Below are positions 24,305 through 32,303 of a stretch of 64,000 nt of DNA, piece by piece. Origin of the DNA: CALABS01 sp050260775. Its GTDB lineage: Bacteria; Pseudomonadota; Alphaproteobacteria; Rhodospirillales; Magnetospirillaceae. The stretch covers positions 25,786 to 89,785 of the forward strand of contig JBLNCP010000041.1 in the NCBI GenBank assembly GCA_050260775.1, written 5' to 3'. A program made the translations under genes and the position numbers. Each line of letters opens with the position of its first letter. The stretch's first letter is position 1. Under the pieces are notes generated by a model. It was not told where the DNA came from and did not search any database. It saw nothing but the letters and a program-made list of their open reading frames with translations.

Positions 24305-25375
24305 ATGAGTTCCAAGGGTCGCATCGTCGTCGCCATGTCGGGCGGAGTGGATTCCTCCGCCACCGCCGCTCTGTTGCTGGAGCAGGGCTGGGACGTGGTG
24401 GGAATCACCCTCCAGCTCTATGACCACGGCGCCGCCACCTGCCGGTCCAACACCTGCTGCGCCGGCAAGGACATCCACGATGCGCGCGCCGTCGCCGACA
24501 CGCTCGGCATCCCCCATTACGTCCTCGACATGGAGCAGGCCTTCCGCGCCTCGGTGATCGAGCAGTTCGCCGATACCTACGTGCGGGGCGAGACGCCCAT
24601 CCCCTGCATCCTGTGCAACCAGACGGTCAAGTTCCGCGATCTGCTCCAGGTCGCCCGCGATCTCGGTGCCGACGCGCTGGCCACCGGCCATTACATCCGG
24701 CGCGAGGACGGGCCCGTGATGCTGCGCGGTGTCGATCCGGCCCGCGACCAGAGCTATTTCCTGTTCGCCACCACCCGCGAACAGCTCGACTTCCTTCGCT
24801 TTCCGCTCGGCGGCATGATGTCCAAGGACGAGACGCGCGCCATCGCCGCCCGCCATCGCCTGCCGGTCGCCAGCAAACGGGACAGTCAGGACATCTGCTT
24901 CGTTCCCGATGGGGATTACGCCAGCCTGGTCGCCCGGCTGCGGCCGGATGCCGCGCTGCCCGGCGACATCGTCGACCGCGACGGCAAGGTCCTGGGACGC
25001 CACCAAGGCCTCATCCACTACACCATCGGCCAGCGCAAGGGCCTGGGGCTCGGGGGCGGGCCGCCGCTGTTCGTGGTGCGCCTCGATGCCGAGGCGCGGC
25101 GCGTTGTCGTCGGCCCCCGCGAGGCGCTGGGGCGTACCGCCATCCGCCTGCACGGGGTCAACTGGCTGGGGGACGACGGCGTCGGCGAGATGCGGGTGCA
25201 GGTCAAGGTCCGCTCGACCCGTCCGCCCAAGCCCGCCACCGTGAGCCTGCTGGACGGCGCCGCCGCCGCGGTGGTGCTGGATGAGCCGGAGGAGGGGGTG
25301 GCGCCGGGACAGGCGTGCGTCCTCTACGACGGCGAGCGCGTCCTTGGCGGCGGTTGGATCTCTGGCGGAAATTAG
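24305..25375 (+). CDS. mnmA: tRNA-specific 2-thiouridylase MnmA
   Basis: A 356-residue enzyme that puts sulfur on U34 of Lys, Glu and Gln tRNAs. The PP-loop is VAMSGGVDSSATAALL (ATP binding), followed by DIHDARAVADTLGIPHYV. The catalytic Cys pair is in CILCNQTVKF and SQDICFVPDG, and TGHYIRR and DQSYFLF are family hallmarks. The C-terminal beta-barrel begins near GQRKGLGLGG. The ATG at 24305 gives the expected N-terminus. It lies 72 bases after iscX, and sulfur from IscS is the ultimate donor, so the position makes functional sense. Confidence 0.96.
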   Translation: MSSKGRIVVAMSGGVDSSATAALLLEQGWDVVGITLQLYDHGAATCRSNTCCAGKDIHDARAVADTLGIPHYVLDMEQAFRASVIEQFADTYVRGETPIPCILCNQTVKFRDLLQVARDLGADALATGHYIRREDGPVMLRGVDPARDQSYFLFATTREQLDFLRFPLGGMMSKDETRAIAARHRLPVASKRDSQDICFVPDGDYASLVARLRPDAALPGDIVDRDGKVLGRHQGLIHYTIGQRKGLGLGGGPPLFVVRLDAEARRVVVGPREALGRTAIRLHGVNWLGDDGVGEMRVQVKVRSTRPPKPATVSLLDGAAAAVVLDEPEEGVAPGQACVLYDGERVLGGGWISGGN

Positions 25376-25435
25376 TTCCGGCCTCCTATACTTTTGGGCT
25401 AAGATAATACTGTCTTTAGTAGGACAGGATCGCCC

Positions 25436-26620
25436 ATGGCCGGACTGCCCAAGGCCCTTGCGCTTTGTCTAGTGTTTGTCGGGGTCTGGTTCCCGGCGGC
25501 TGCAGAACAACAGGCCAAACCGATCGTGCTGGGCATCGACGCAGAGTTCGGCCTCAAGAACAGCACCTCGGCCCAATCCATCGAACGCGGCGTCCGCACG
25601 GCCGTCGAAGAGATCAACCAGGCCGGCGGCGTCCTGGGGCGGCCCCTGGCCGTAGCCATCAAGGACAACCGGTCCCTGCCGGCGCGCGGCATCGACAACA
25701 TCAAGGATTTCGCCGCCGACCCCGACGTGGTGGCGGTGTTCGGCGGCCGCTTCAGCCCGGTGGTGTTCGAGGAAGCCCCGGTGGCACAGCAGACCGGCAT
25801 GATCCTGCTCGATCCCTGGGCCTCGGCCGACGGCATCATCGACGACACGCTCAAGCCCAACTGGGTGTTCCGCCTGTCGTTGCGCGATGAATACGCCATG
25901 CCGACGATGATGTCGTACGCCCGCGACCGCGGGCTCCGGCGCGTCGGCCTGCTCCTCGCCAACACGGCCTGGGGGCGCAGCAACCTGGCTTCCGCCGAGC
26001 GCCACCTGGCCGGATCCCCGGACATGGCGATCGTCGGCAGGGCCTGGTTCAACTGGGGTGAGCAAAGCCTGCTGCCCCAATATCGCCAGCTGCTGGCGGC
26101 CGGCGCCCAGGCGGTTGTCTTCGTCACCAATGACGTGGAGGGCGCCCTGCTGATACGGGAAATCGCTGGGTTGCCCCCGGACGAGCGGCGGCCGGTCATC
26201 TTCCATTGGGGCATCACCGGCGGCACCTTCGTGGAGCAGGCCGGCGACGCCCTTCGCACGGTCGATCACGCGGTGGTCCAGACCTTCAGTTTCCTTTCCG
26301 CCCGGCCGGACCGGGTCAAGAAGGTGTTGGCGACGACCTCGCGGCTGTTCGGGTTGTCGACGGCCGAGCAGGTGGAGGCGCCGGTCGGCTTTGCCCATGC
26401 CTACGACCTCACGCACATTCTCGCCAAGGCCATCGCGCTGGCCGGCACGGCGGAGCGCGGCGCCGTCCGGGATGCGCTGGAACGGGTGACCAACCACGAC
26501 GGGCTGGTGCGCACCTATGCCCGTCCCTTCGCGCCGGGTCATCACGAGGCGCTGCCACGCGAGCAGGTGTTCATGGCGCGGTATCGCTCGGACGGCGTCC
26601 TGGCGCCGGTCGGACGCTGA
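25436..26620 (+). CDS. Periplasmic ABC-type substrate-binding protein (Leu/Ile/Val-binding family), orphan
   Basis: A 394-residue periplasmic binding protein with a signal peptide (MAGLPKALALCLVFVGVWFP, cleavage likely after AAA). The type I PBP fold is shown by GIDAEFGLKNSTSAQSIERG, AVEEINQAGGVLGRPL, VVAVFGGRFSPVV and RVGLLLANTAWGRSN. The ligand (amino acid, urea, carboxylate or other) is not readable. No permease or ATPase is encoded nearby. Instead the next gene, 4 bases on, is a sensor histidine kinase with a periplasmic domain, so it probably presents a ligand to the kinase. The ATG at 25436 lies in a short AT-rich gap after mnmA where I see no well-spaced promoter. Confidence 0.82.
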   Translation: MAGLPKALALCLVFVGVWFPAAAEQQAKPIVLGIDAEFGLKNSTSAQSIERGVRTAVEEINQAGGVLGRPLAVAIKDNRSLPARGIDNIKDFAADPDVVAVFGGRFSPVVFEEAPVAQQTGMILLDPWASADGIIDDTLKPNWVFRLSLRDEYAMPTMMSYARDRGLRRVGLLLANTAWGRSNLASAERHLAGSPDMAIVGRAWFNWGEQSLLPQYRQLLAAGAQAVVFVTNDVEGALLIREIAGLPPDERRPVIFHWGITGGTFVEQAGDALRTVDHAVVQTFSFLSARPDRVKKVLATTSRLFGLSTAEQVEAPVGFAHAYDLTHILAKAIALAGTAERGAVRDALERVTNHDGLVRTYARPFAPGHHEALPREQVFMARYRSDGVLAPVGR

Positions 26621-26624
26621 TCCC

Positions 26625-28712
26625 ATGCCGAGCTTCACCCTTCGCGTCGCGGCCGCCGGTGCGGCCGTCGCCATCTCGCTGGTGACGGCGGTGGGCACAT
26701 CCACCTTCATCGCCCTGCGCGAGCAGATCCTCGACAATGTCCGAGAGGCGTCGCGTCACACCGCCGAGATCGAGGGGCGTCAGGCGGTGACGGTGGTCAA
26801 GGCCATCGTCTCGCACCAGACCTCCACCGCTGCCAATCCCCTGATCGCCAACGCGCTGACCGATACCATCGGCCGGGACGCCTACGTCGTCCCCTTCCTC
26901 AAGGGCGTGCACGAAATCAACGGGGTCCCGGTCAGGGTGCGGATGACCGATTTCAAGGGGCGGGTCATCGCCGGCAGCGAAGCGTCCGGCACGGATGTCG
27001 GTGAGGTGGCGCTGCGGGCGGTGGAGAAGGCCGAGCTCGTCGGCTCCGTGAAGAGTGACGGACCCGGGGGGCGGGTGATCTACGCCTCACCGATCATCTA
27101 CGCCAACACCGGCACCCCCGAGGGTGCCCTGGTCTATGACATCGACACGTCGGCCCTCGCCCCGGACGAGCGCGCCGATGGTCTGGTCAAGCGCGTCGAT
27201 GTGGCGATTGCCGATCCCGGGCAGCCGGTGCCTCCGGTCGATGCGTCGGCGGTGGCGACCTTCGTCGAGCAACTTCCGGCCGGCCTGCGGCTGCTCGTGT
27301 CGGTCCATGCCGATGAAGCGGCGCTCCGGCAGCCGTTGGAGCGGTTGGCCCGGACCTTCGTCCTCGTCGGGGTGCTTGCGCTTCTGTCGGTCGTCGGGGC
27401 GAACCTTGCCCTGGCGCGGGCGGCGACCCGCCGGCTCAGACGCATGGAGGAAGAGGCCGGCCGCGTCGTGGGCACCGGTTCATTCTCCGAGCGCCTCGCC
27501 GTTGCCGAGGGGGAAGACGAGCTCTCTCGCCTGGCGCGCTCGTTCAACAACGTTCTCGACCGGCTGGAGATCGCCCACCACGACATCGCCGCCCAGGCGG
27601 AAGAGCGGCTGCGCGATTCCGAGGCACGTTACCGCCTGCTGGCCGAGTACGCCTCCGATGGGATCGCCCGGCTGGCTGCCGACGGGACCATCCGTTACGT
27701 TTCCCCCGCGGCGGGGCGTCTGGTGGGCGAGGGCGTCCCTGATCTGGTCGGCCGGCGGGTGGTCGACATGGTCCATCCCGATGACCGCGCCGAATTGGCC
27801 GCCCGCCTCGGCCAAGAGGGTATGGCCGGCGTGCTGTCGTTCCGGGTCAGCAACCCGCAGCGTGGCTGGGTGTGGGTCGAGGCATCGGCGCACCCGGTTC
27901 CCGTGGGCCCTGACGGAGGGGATTTGGTCGCCATCATGCGCGACATCAGCGACCGCAAGGAGGTCGAGGAGGCGCTTGCCGCCAAGACCCGCGACCTCGA
28001 GCGGTCCAACGCCGAACTGGAGCAGTTCGCCTACGTCGCCTCGCACGACCTGCGCGCCCCATTGCGCATGGTGAGCAACTACCTGCAGCTCATCGGCATG
28101 CGGCTCGGCGACCGGGTGGACACGGAATTGGCGGAATTCCTCGGCTTTGCCGTGGACGGCGCCAAGCGTATGGACCAGTTGATCCTCGATCTGCTGGAAT
28201 TCGCCCGCGTCGGCCGCAACCGTCCGCCGTTCGGGTCGGTGCCGCTGGCCGAGGTGGTGGGCGAGGCCGTGCTGCCGTTTCTTCCCCGCCCCGGGACCCC
28301 GGGTGCCGCCATCGAGCTCCAACCCGGCCTGCCGGTGGTCATGGGCGACCGCGCCGAGCTGGGGCGGCTGTTCCAGAATCTGGTCGGAAACGCGGTCAAG
28401 TACGTTCGGCCGGGCGACCTTCCGGAGGTGCGGGTCGGCTGGTCCGAAGGCGCGGGCGAGGTGGTGGTGTCGGTCTCCGACAACGGCATCGGCATCGCCC
28501 CGGAGCACTACGACCGGATCTTCATGATCTTCCAACGCCTGCATCAGCGTAACCGTTACGAGGGCACCGGGGTCGGGCTCGCCATCTGCAAGAAGATCGT
28601 CGAACGGCATGGCGGTCGTATCTGGGTGGAGAGGGGGGAGGGAGGGGGCTCCACGTTCAGGGTGTCCTTTCCCTCTGTCGTTGGTGGTGATGCTCTGGAG
28701 GCGCATTCTTAG
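26625..28712 (+). CDS. Sensor histidine kinase with periplasmic sensor, HAMP and PAS domains
   Basis: A 695-residue inner-membrane kinase. TM1 is near residues 8-30 and TM2 near 240-265 (FVLVGVLALLSVVGANLALA); the approx. 200-residue loop between is periplasmic. HAMP follows (RRMEEEAGRVVGTGSFSERL), then a PAS/PAC domain (about 325-450, RYRLLAEYASDGIARL), and a phospho-His domain with the H-box YVASHDLRAPLRMVSNYL. The ATPase has N-box FQNLVGNAVKYV, G1 DNGIGI and G2 GTGVGLAICKKIVERHGG. The ATG at 26625 is 4 bases after the binding-protein stop, so both are coupled. No response regulator is adjacent. It lies directly upstream of the pilin genes, which are possible targets. Confidence 0.88.
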   Translation: MPSFTLRVAAAGAAVAISLVTAVGTSTFIALREQILDNVREASRHTAEIEGRQAVTVVKAIVSHQTSTAANPLIANALTDTIGRDAYVVPFLKGVHEINGVPVRVRMTDFKGRVIAGSEASGTDVGEVALRAVEKAELVGSVKSDGPGGRVIYASPIIYANTGTPEGALVYDIDTSALAPDERADGLVKRVDVAIADPGQPVPPVDASAVATFVEQLPAGLRLLVSVHADEAALRQPLERLARTFVLVGVLALLSVVGANLALARAATRRLRRMEEEAGRVVGTGSFSERLAVAEGEDELSRLARSFNNVLDRLEIAHHDIAAQAEERLRDSEARYRLLAEYASDGIARLAADGTIRYVSPAAGRLVGEGVPDLVGRRVVDMVHPDDRAELAARLGQEGMAGVLSFRVSNPQRGWVWVEASAHPVPVGPDGGDLVAIMRDISDRKEVEEALAAKTRDLERSNAELEQFAYVASHDLRAPLRMVSNYLQLIGMRLGDRVDTELAEFLGFAVDGAKRMDQLILDLLEFARVGRNRPPFGSVPLAEVVGEAVLPFLPRPGTPGAAIELQPGLPVVMGDRAELGRLFQNLVGNAVKYVRPGDLPEVRVGWSEGAGEVVVSVSDNGIGIAPEHYDRIFMIFQRLHQRNRYEGTGVGLAICKKIVERHGGRIWVERGEGGGSTFRVSFPSVVGGDALEAHS

Positions 28713-28816
28713 ACGCTTTTGAATTCGACCGCGCGGGGCACGCGCTAACTCGAAGGAGAACCCCGTAAGAGCATCGGGAACTCCCCTCCTGAGACCACGC
28801 AATTTCGGGGAGAGGC

Positions 28817-28832
28817 TGGCATCTATTGGGCA
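28817..28832 (+). promoter_or_regulatory. Candidate sigma54-type -24/-12 element before pilin 1
   Basis: TGGCATCTATTGGGCA has GG and GC at the spacing required by RpoN promoters (consensus TGGCAC-N5-TTGC). It lies 79 bases before the pilin ATG. The -12 side (GGGCA rather than TTGCA) is weak. The duplicated leader at 29330-29346 carries one extra G, which breaks the spacing. Confidence 0.35.
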
Positions 28833-28910
28833 AGGGCAGGAGCGATCGGGGACGGTCGCCATCCACCCGGTGAGGACCTGATCTCCGATCCAGTCATGAG
28901 GAAATCCGTC

Positions 28911-29090
28911 ATGAAGACCATTACCTCCTTCGTCGCTCGCCTGGCCAAGGACGAGAACGGCGCCACCGCGATCGAGTACGGCCTGATCGCCGCGTTGATC
29001 AGCGTCGCCGCCATCGTCGGCATGAAGGCCATCGGCACGGCGCTCAACACCCAGTTCACCAGCATCGGCAACACCGTCACCAATCCCTGA
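28911..29090 (+). CDS. Flp-type pilin 1
   Basis: A 59-residue type IVb pilin, the main subunit of the tad pilus. The leader MKTITSFVARLAKDENG ends at the prepilin peptidase site; the mature N-terminus ATAIEYGLIAALISVAAIV has the conserved Glu at position 5 and Tyr at 6 of Flp pilins, followed by one hydrophobic helix. An upstream in-frame ATG at 28896 would add 5 residues, but GAGGAAAT lies right for the ATG at 28911. The second copy at 29427 is identical up to residue 49 (MKTITS to NTQF) and differs only in the last 10 residues (TSIGNTVTNP here, GKIATTVTSP there). Confidence 0.93.
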   Translation: MKTITSFVARLAKDENGATAIEYGLIAALISVAAIVGMKAIGTALNTQFTSIGNTVTNP

Positions 29091-29426
29091 CGCATATTGC
29101 CGAGGATGCCGAGCCGATCATTCCCGGTCGGTTCGGCTCCGTCCGGCCTGACGGCCGTAAGCGCCCCCTTCGGCGCCTGACTCCCCCCTTCGAAGAAGCA
29201 TTCCCGACCGATCGCGGCATCGGTGGGGATTTTGCGCGTCCGCCCTCCGGCTTCTTCGCCATCCATTTGGAGAACCCATAAGAGCCATGCGGGCACCCCT
29301 CCCGAGACGGCGCAATTTCGGGCTGGGGCTGGCAACTATTGGGGCAAGGGCGGAGCGATCGGGGACGGTCGCCATCCACCCGGTGAGGACCCGATTTTCC
29401 CGAACCAGTCACGAGGAAGTCCCGTC
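29091..29426 (+). other. 336-base gap between the two pilin genes
   Basis: The right half (29269-29426) is the duplicated pilin leader. The left half (29091-29268) is not clearly repeated elsewhere and contains a hairpin with arms GAGCCGA (29109-29115) and TCGGCTC, without a T-run. No coding frame is convincing there. A separate promoter for pilin 2 is likely inside the duplicated leader. Confidence 0.6.
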
Positions 29427-29606
29427 ATGAAGACCATTACCTCCTTCGTTGCCCGCCTGGCCAAGGACGAGAACGGCGCCACCGCCATCGAGTATGGCCT
29501 GATCGCCGCTTTGATCAGCGTCGCTGCCATCGTCGGCATGAAGGCCATCGGCACCGCGCTCAACACCCAGTTCGGCAAGATCGCCACCACGGTCACCAGT
29601 CCGTGA
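29269..29606 (+). repeat. Tandem duplication, copy 2 (5' region plus Flp pilin)
   Basis: A 338-base copy of 28755-29090. It differs by scattered substitutions and by single-base insertions in the leader, for example TGGCAACTATTGGGGCA against TGGCATCTATTGGGCA. The pilin reading frame is intact. Confidence 0.9.
29427..29606 (+). CDS. Flp-type pilin 2
   Basis: A 59-residue paralogue of the pilin at 28911, with the same leader, processing site (NG|ATAIEYG) and hydrophobic helix. Only the C-terminal ten residues differ (GKIATTVTSP). Both genes are intact, which points to gene-dose or ordered use rather than decay. It is followed by a strong GC-rich hairpin and then cpaB, so pilin messages may be made in excess over the assembly genes. 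Confidence 0.93.
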   Translation: MKTITSFVARLAKDENGATAIEYGLIAALISVAAIVGMKAIGTALNTQFGKIATTVTSP

Positions 29607-29612
29607 TGCGGC

Positions 29613-29641
29613 AGGCCCGGGGGACGACCTCCCCCGGGCCT
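29613..29641 (+). terminator. Strong hairpin between pilin 2 and cpaB
   Basis: A 12-bp perfect GC-rich stem with a 5-base loop (29613-29624 and 29630-29641), 7 bases past the pilin stop. No T-run follows, so it is more likely a partial terminator or an mRNA-stabilising hairpin that separates high pilin expression from the assembly genes. Confidence 0.6.
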
Positions 29642-29712
29642 CTACCCCGTTGGGCACGACCGGAACTTCCCCGGCGCGATCTGCGAGAAATTCCCGATTT
29701 CAGGAGGTAGCG

Positions 29713-30555
29713 ATGCGTTACCGTGCGTTCGTCATGCTCGGCATCGCGCTGACCCTTGGCCTGGTGTCCGCCTACATGGCCAAGGGGTGGTTGGAAACCC
29801 AGCTGTCGACCAAGGCGACACCGGCGATGGCCGTGACCCGCATCGTGGTCGCGCGCACGCCCTTGGTGTTCGGCAGCCGGATCGGCACCGAGAACCTGAC
29901 GATGACCGACTGGCCCGCCAACGCGGTGCCGCAAGGCTCCTTCACCAACATCCAGGAGGTGGTGGGGCCCAACAATGACCGTGTCGCCCTGCGCTCCATC
30001 GAGCCCAACGAGCCGATCCTGGTCGGCAAGGTCTCCGGACTCGGCGGCCGCGCCACCCTGTCGACCATCATTGGCGAAGGCATGCGGGCCCTGACCATTC
30101 GCGTCAACGACGTGAACGGCGTCGCCGGCTTCGTCCTGCCGGGCGACAAGGTCGACATCCTGCTCACCCGTCAGATCGAACGCAACAAGGAGGCCACCAC
30201 CGACGTCCTGCTGCAGAACGTCAAGGTGCTGGGCGTCGACCAGGAGGCGAGCGACCGCAAGGAGAAGCCGCTGGTCGCCCGCGCCGTCACCCTGGAGGTG
30301 TCGCCCGACCAGGCCCAGAAGCTCACCCTGGGGGCAGAGGTCGGCACGCTCAGCCTTGCGCTCAGGAACGTCGCCAACGCCGACGAGGCGACCACGCGCA
30401 CCATCACCCTCGACGACCTCAAGGGCATCAAGCCCAAGGCCGAGGTCAAGGAGGACGCCAAGCCGGTCGTCACCCGTGTCCGCGCCTCCGGCGGTCCCGC
30501 CATCAACATCCTGCGCGGCACCGAATTCTCCACCGTTCGCCTCAACCGCGATTGA
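29713..30555 (+). CDS. cpaB: Flp pilus assembly protein CpaB/RcpC
   Basis: A 280-residue periplasmic tad-system protein. It has an N-terminal membrane anchor (MRYRAFVMLGIALTLGLVSA), a SAF-like domain (ARTPLVFGSRIGTENLTMTD to PILVGKVSG) and the RcpC-type core with GFVLPGDKVDILLT and GVDQEA. The family is proposed to organise the secretin channel. AGGAGGTAGCG precedes the ATG at 29713. It is 107 bases after pilin 2 and 21 bases before the secretin gene. Confidence 0.92.
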   Translation: MRYRAFVMLGIALTLGLVSAYMAKGWLETQLSTKATPAMAVTRIVVARTPLVFGSRIGTENLTMTDWPANAVPQGSFTNIQEVVGPNNDRVALRSIEPNEPILVGKVSGLGGRATLSTIIGEGMRALTIRVNDVNGVAGFVLPGDKVDILLTRQIERNKEATTDVLLQNVKVLGVDQEASDRKEKPLVARAVTLEVSPDQAQKLTLGAEVGTLSLALRNVANADEATTRTITLDDLKGIKPKAEVKEDAKPVVTRVRASGGPAINILRGTEFSTVRLNRD

Positions 30556-30575
30556 ACTCCCAAGAGGGGTGTCCC

Positions 30576-32015
30576 ATGCCCATCACCGCTTCCCTCAGAA
30601 GCGCCTGCCGGCGTCTGCTGCTGGCCACCGCCACCGTCGCCGCGGTCTCGCTGCCGGCCTGGCCGGTCCTGGCAGCCCAGCCCGCCGCGCAGCGCCCGCA
30701 GCAGCCGGCGACCGCCAGCTTCCACGCCGGCGACATGTCCGTCCCGGTCAACAAGTCGCAGGTGCTGAACGTCGACCGGCCGTTCTCGGGCCTGTCGGTC
30801 GGCAACCCCGACATCGCCGACGTCGTCGCCCTCAGCAATCGCTCGATCTACGTGCTCGGCAAGAAGATGGGCACCACCAACCTGGCCGTCTATGGCGCAG
30901 CCAAGGAGCTCATCGCGGTCGTGGACATCAACGTCACCCACGACGTCGAGGGGCTGAAGAGCCGTCTGCACGACCTGATGCCGGGCCAGCCCATCGAGGT
31001 CCGGGCCGTCAACGACGCGGTCGTGCTGTCGGGCGCGGTGTCGAGCCCCGAGATGGCCAACCGGGCGCTGTCGGTGGCGTCGCGCTTCGCTCCCGACAAG
31101 GTGACCAACATGCTGCGGGTGCGGGGCAGCCAGCAGGTCATGCTGTCGGTCCGCGTCGCCGAGGTCACCCGCACCGTGGCCCGCGAACTGGGGCTCAAGC
31201 CCAGCTTCTCCACCAACGGTGGCGAATTCAGCTACGCCACCATCGACCCCCTCGACCTGTCGCGCTACGCGGCGGCGCTGGTGCGCGCCACCACCGACTG
31301 GATGACGCTCGATTTCCTGATCGATGCGCTCGAGGAAAAGGGCCTGGTCAAGGTCCTGGCCGAGCCCAACCTTGTCGCCATGTCGGGTGACACCGCCAAC
31401 TTCCTGGCCGGCGGCGAATTCCCGATCCCGGTGGCGCAGAACACCACCGGCAACAACAACTTGGCCATCACCGTGGAGTTCAAGCAGTTCGGCGTCAGCC
31501 TGGCCTTCACCCCCACCGTGGTCGACGGCGACGTCATCAACCTGGTGGTCAATCCCGAGGTCAGCCAGATCGACGAGCTGCACTCGGTGGTGCTGTCGGG
31601 CTTCCGCATCCCCGGCCTGTCGACCCGGCGCGCCACCACGACGGTGCAGCTGCGCGACGGCCAAAGCTTCGCCATCGCCGGCCTGCTGCAGAGCGATTTC
31701 AACGACACCATCCGCCAGCTTCCCGGGATCGGCGACGTGCCGGTGGTCGGTGCGCTGTTCCGCTCGAGCGCCTTCCAGCGCCGCGAGACCGAGCTGGTCA
31801 TCATCGTCACCCCCCACCTGGTGCAGCCGGTGTCGGCCTCCGCCCTGGTGGCGCCCACGGACGGCTTCATCCCGCCCTCGTCGGTCGACCTGTTCCTCAT
31901 GGGCCGCGTCGAAGCGCCGGCGTCCGGCACCGTGGTCCCCACCCAGACGTCGGCGGTGCTCGGCGCCCAGGCCGGCGGCGGCCTCACCGGCCCCTACGGC
32001 CACATCATCAAGTAG
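30576..32015 (+). CDS. cpaC: Tad outer-membrane secretin CpaC/RcpA
   Basis: A 479-residue secretin with a signal peptide (LLLATATVAAVSLPAWPVLA). The N-terminal domain has VNKSQVLNVDRPFSGLSVGN and GKKMGTTNLAVYG; a BON-like domain follows (IEVRAVNDAVVLSGAVSSPE). The secretin core ends with GIGDVPVVGALFRSSAFQRR and ETELVIIVTPHLVQP, the family signature. It forms the pore through which the Flp pilus leaves. The ATG at 30576 lies inside a slightly longer frame; GAGGGG precedes it. Confidence 0.95.
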   Translation: MPITASLRSACRRLLLATATVAAVSLPAWPVLAAQPAAQRPQQPATASFHAGDMSVPVNKSQVLNVDRPFSGLSVGNPDIADVVALSNRSIYVLGKKMGTTNLAVYGAAKELIAVVDINVTHDVEGLKSRLHDLMPGQPIEVRAVNDAVVLSGAVSSPEMANRALSVASRFAPDKVTNMLRVRGSQQVMLSVRVAEVTRTVARELGLKPSFSTNGGEFSYATIDPLDLSRYAAALVRATTDWMTLDFLIDALEEKGLVKVLAEPNLVAMSGDTANFLAGGEFPIPVAQNTTGNNNLAITVEFKQFGVSLAFTPTVVDGDVINLVVNPEVSQIDELHSVVLSGFRIPGLSTRRATTTVQLRDGQSFAIAGLLQSDFNDTIRQLPGIGDVPVVGALFRSSAFQRRETELVIIVTPHLVQPVSASALVAPTDGFIPPSSVDLFLMGRVEAPASGTVVPTQTSAVLGAQAGGGLTGPYGHIIK

Positions 32016-32027
32016 CGGAGGCTTGCC

Positions 32028-32303
32028 ATGAAGATGCGTTTCCCGGTCCTGCTCGCCGCCGCCGCCACGCTCGCCCTGGCCGCCTGCGAGGATCCCTACC
32101 GGCTGTCGCCGACCTTCGGCGACTCGGTGCGCCACAACATGCGGATCCAGATGGTCAACCCCGACCCCATCCCGTCCACGGCGTCCGCCGAGGACCAGAC
32201 CGACGGCGACCTGGCGGCCTCGGCCTACGACCGCTACCGCACCGGCAAGGTCAAGGCCCTGAAGCCGACCACCTCGACCGACCTCAAGGGAGCCCGGCCA
32301 TGA
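32028..32303 (+). CDS. Small tad-locus lipoprotein (CpaD position)
   Basis: A 91-residue lipoprotein: MKMRFPVLLAAAATLALAAC is a signal peptide with an LAAC lipobox. The mature part has RLSPTFGDSVRHNMRIQMVN and ends AYDRYRTGKVKALKP. CpaD/RcpB usually sits here but is larger (about 200 residues); the FGDSV..N...Q..NP pattern matches part of the CpaD/TadD-adjacent lipoprotein family, so this may be a reduced CpaD. It overlaps the next start by ATGA, so it is translationally coupled to the tadG-like gene. Confidence 0.7.
   Translation: MKMRFPVLLAAAATLALAACEDPYRLSPTFGDSVRHNMRIQMVNPDPIPSTASAEDQTDGDLAASAYDRYRTGKVKALKPTTSTDLKGARP

Larger units (their letters stand above)
28755..29090 (+). repeat. 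Tandem duplication, copy 1 (5' region plus Flp pilin)
   Basis: A 336-base segment from GGAGAACCC to the stop of the first pilin that recurs at 29269-29606 with high identity in both the leader and the coding part. The leader has the near-identical blocks AGCGATCGGGGACGGTCGCC and CATCCACCCGGTGAGGACC. The two pilin ATGs are 516 bases apart. Confidence 0.9.

Noticed and set aside
25376..25435. Promoter before the binding-protein gene (TATACT, GATAAT elements)
   Set aside because: Neither -10-like hexamer has a -35 at an acceptable distance.
29330..29346. Sigma54 promoter before pilin 2
   Set aside because: The spacing between GG and GC is one base too long for RpoN; kept only as a comparison with copy 1.
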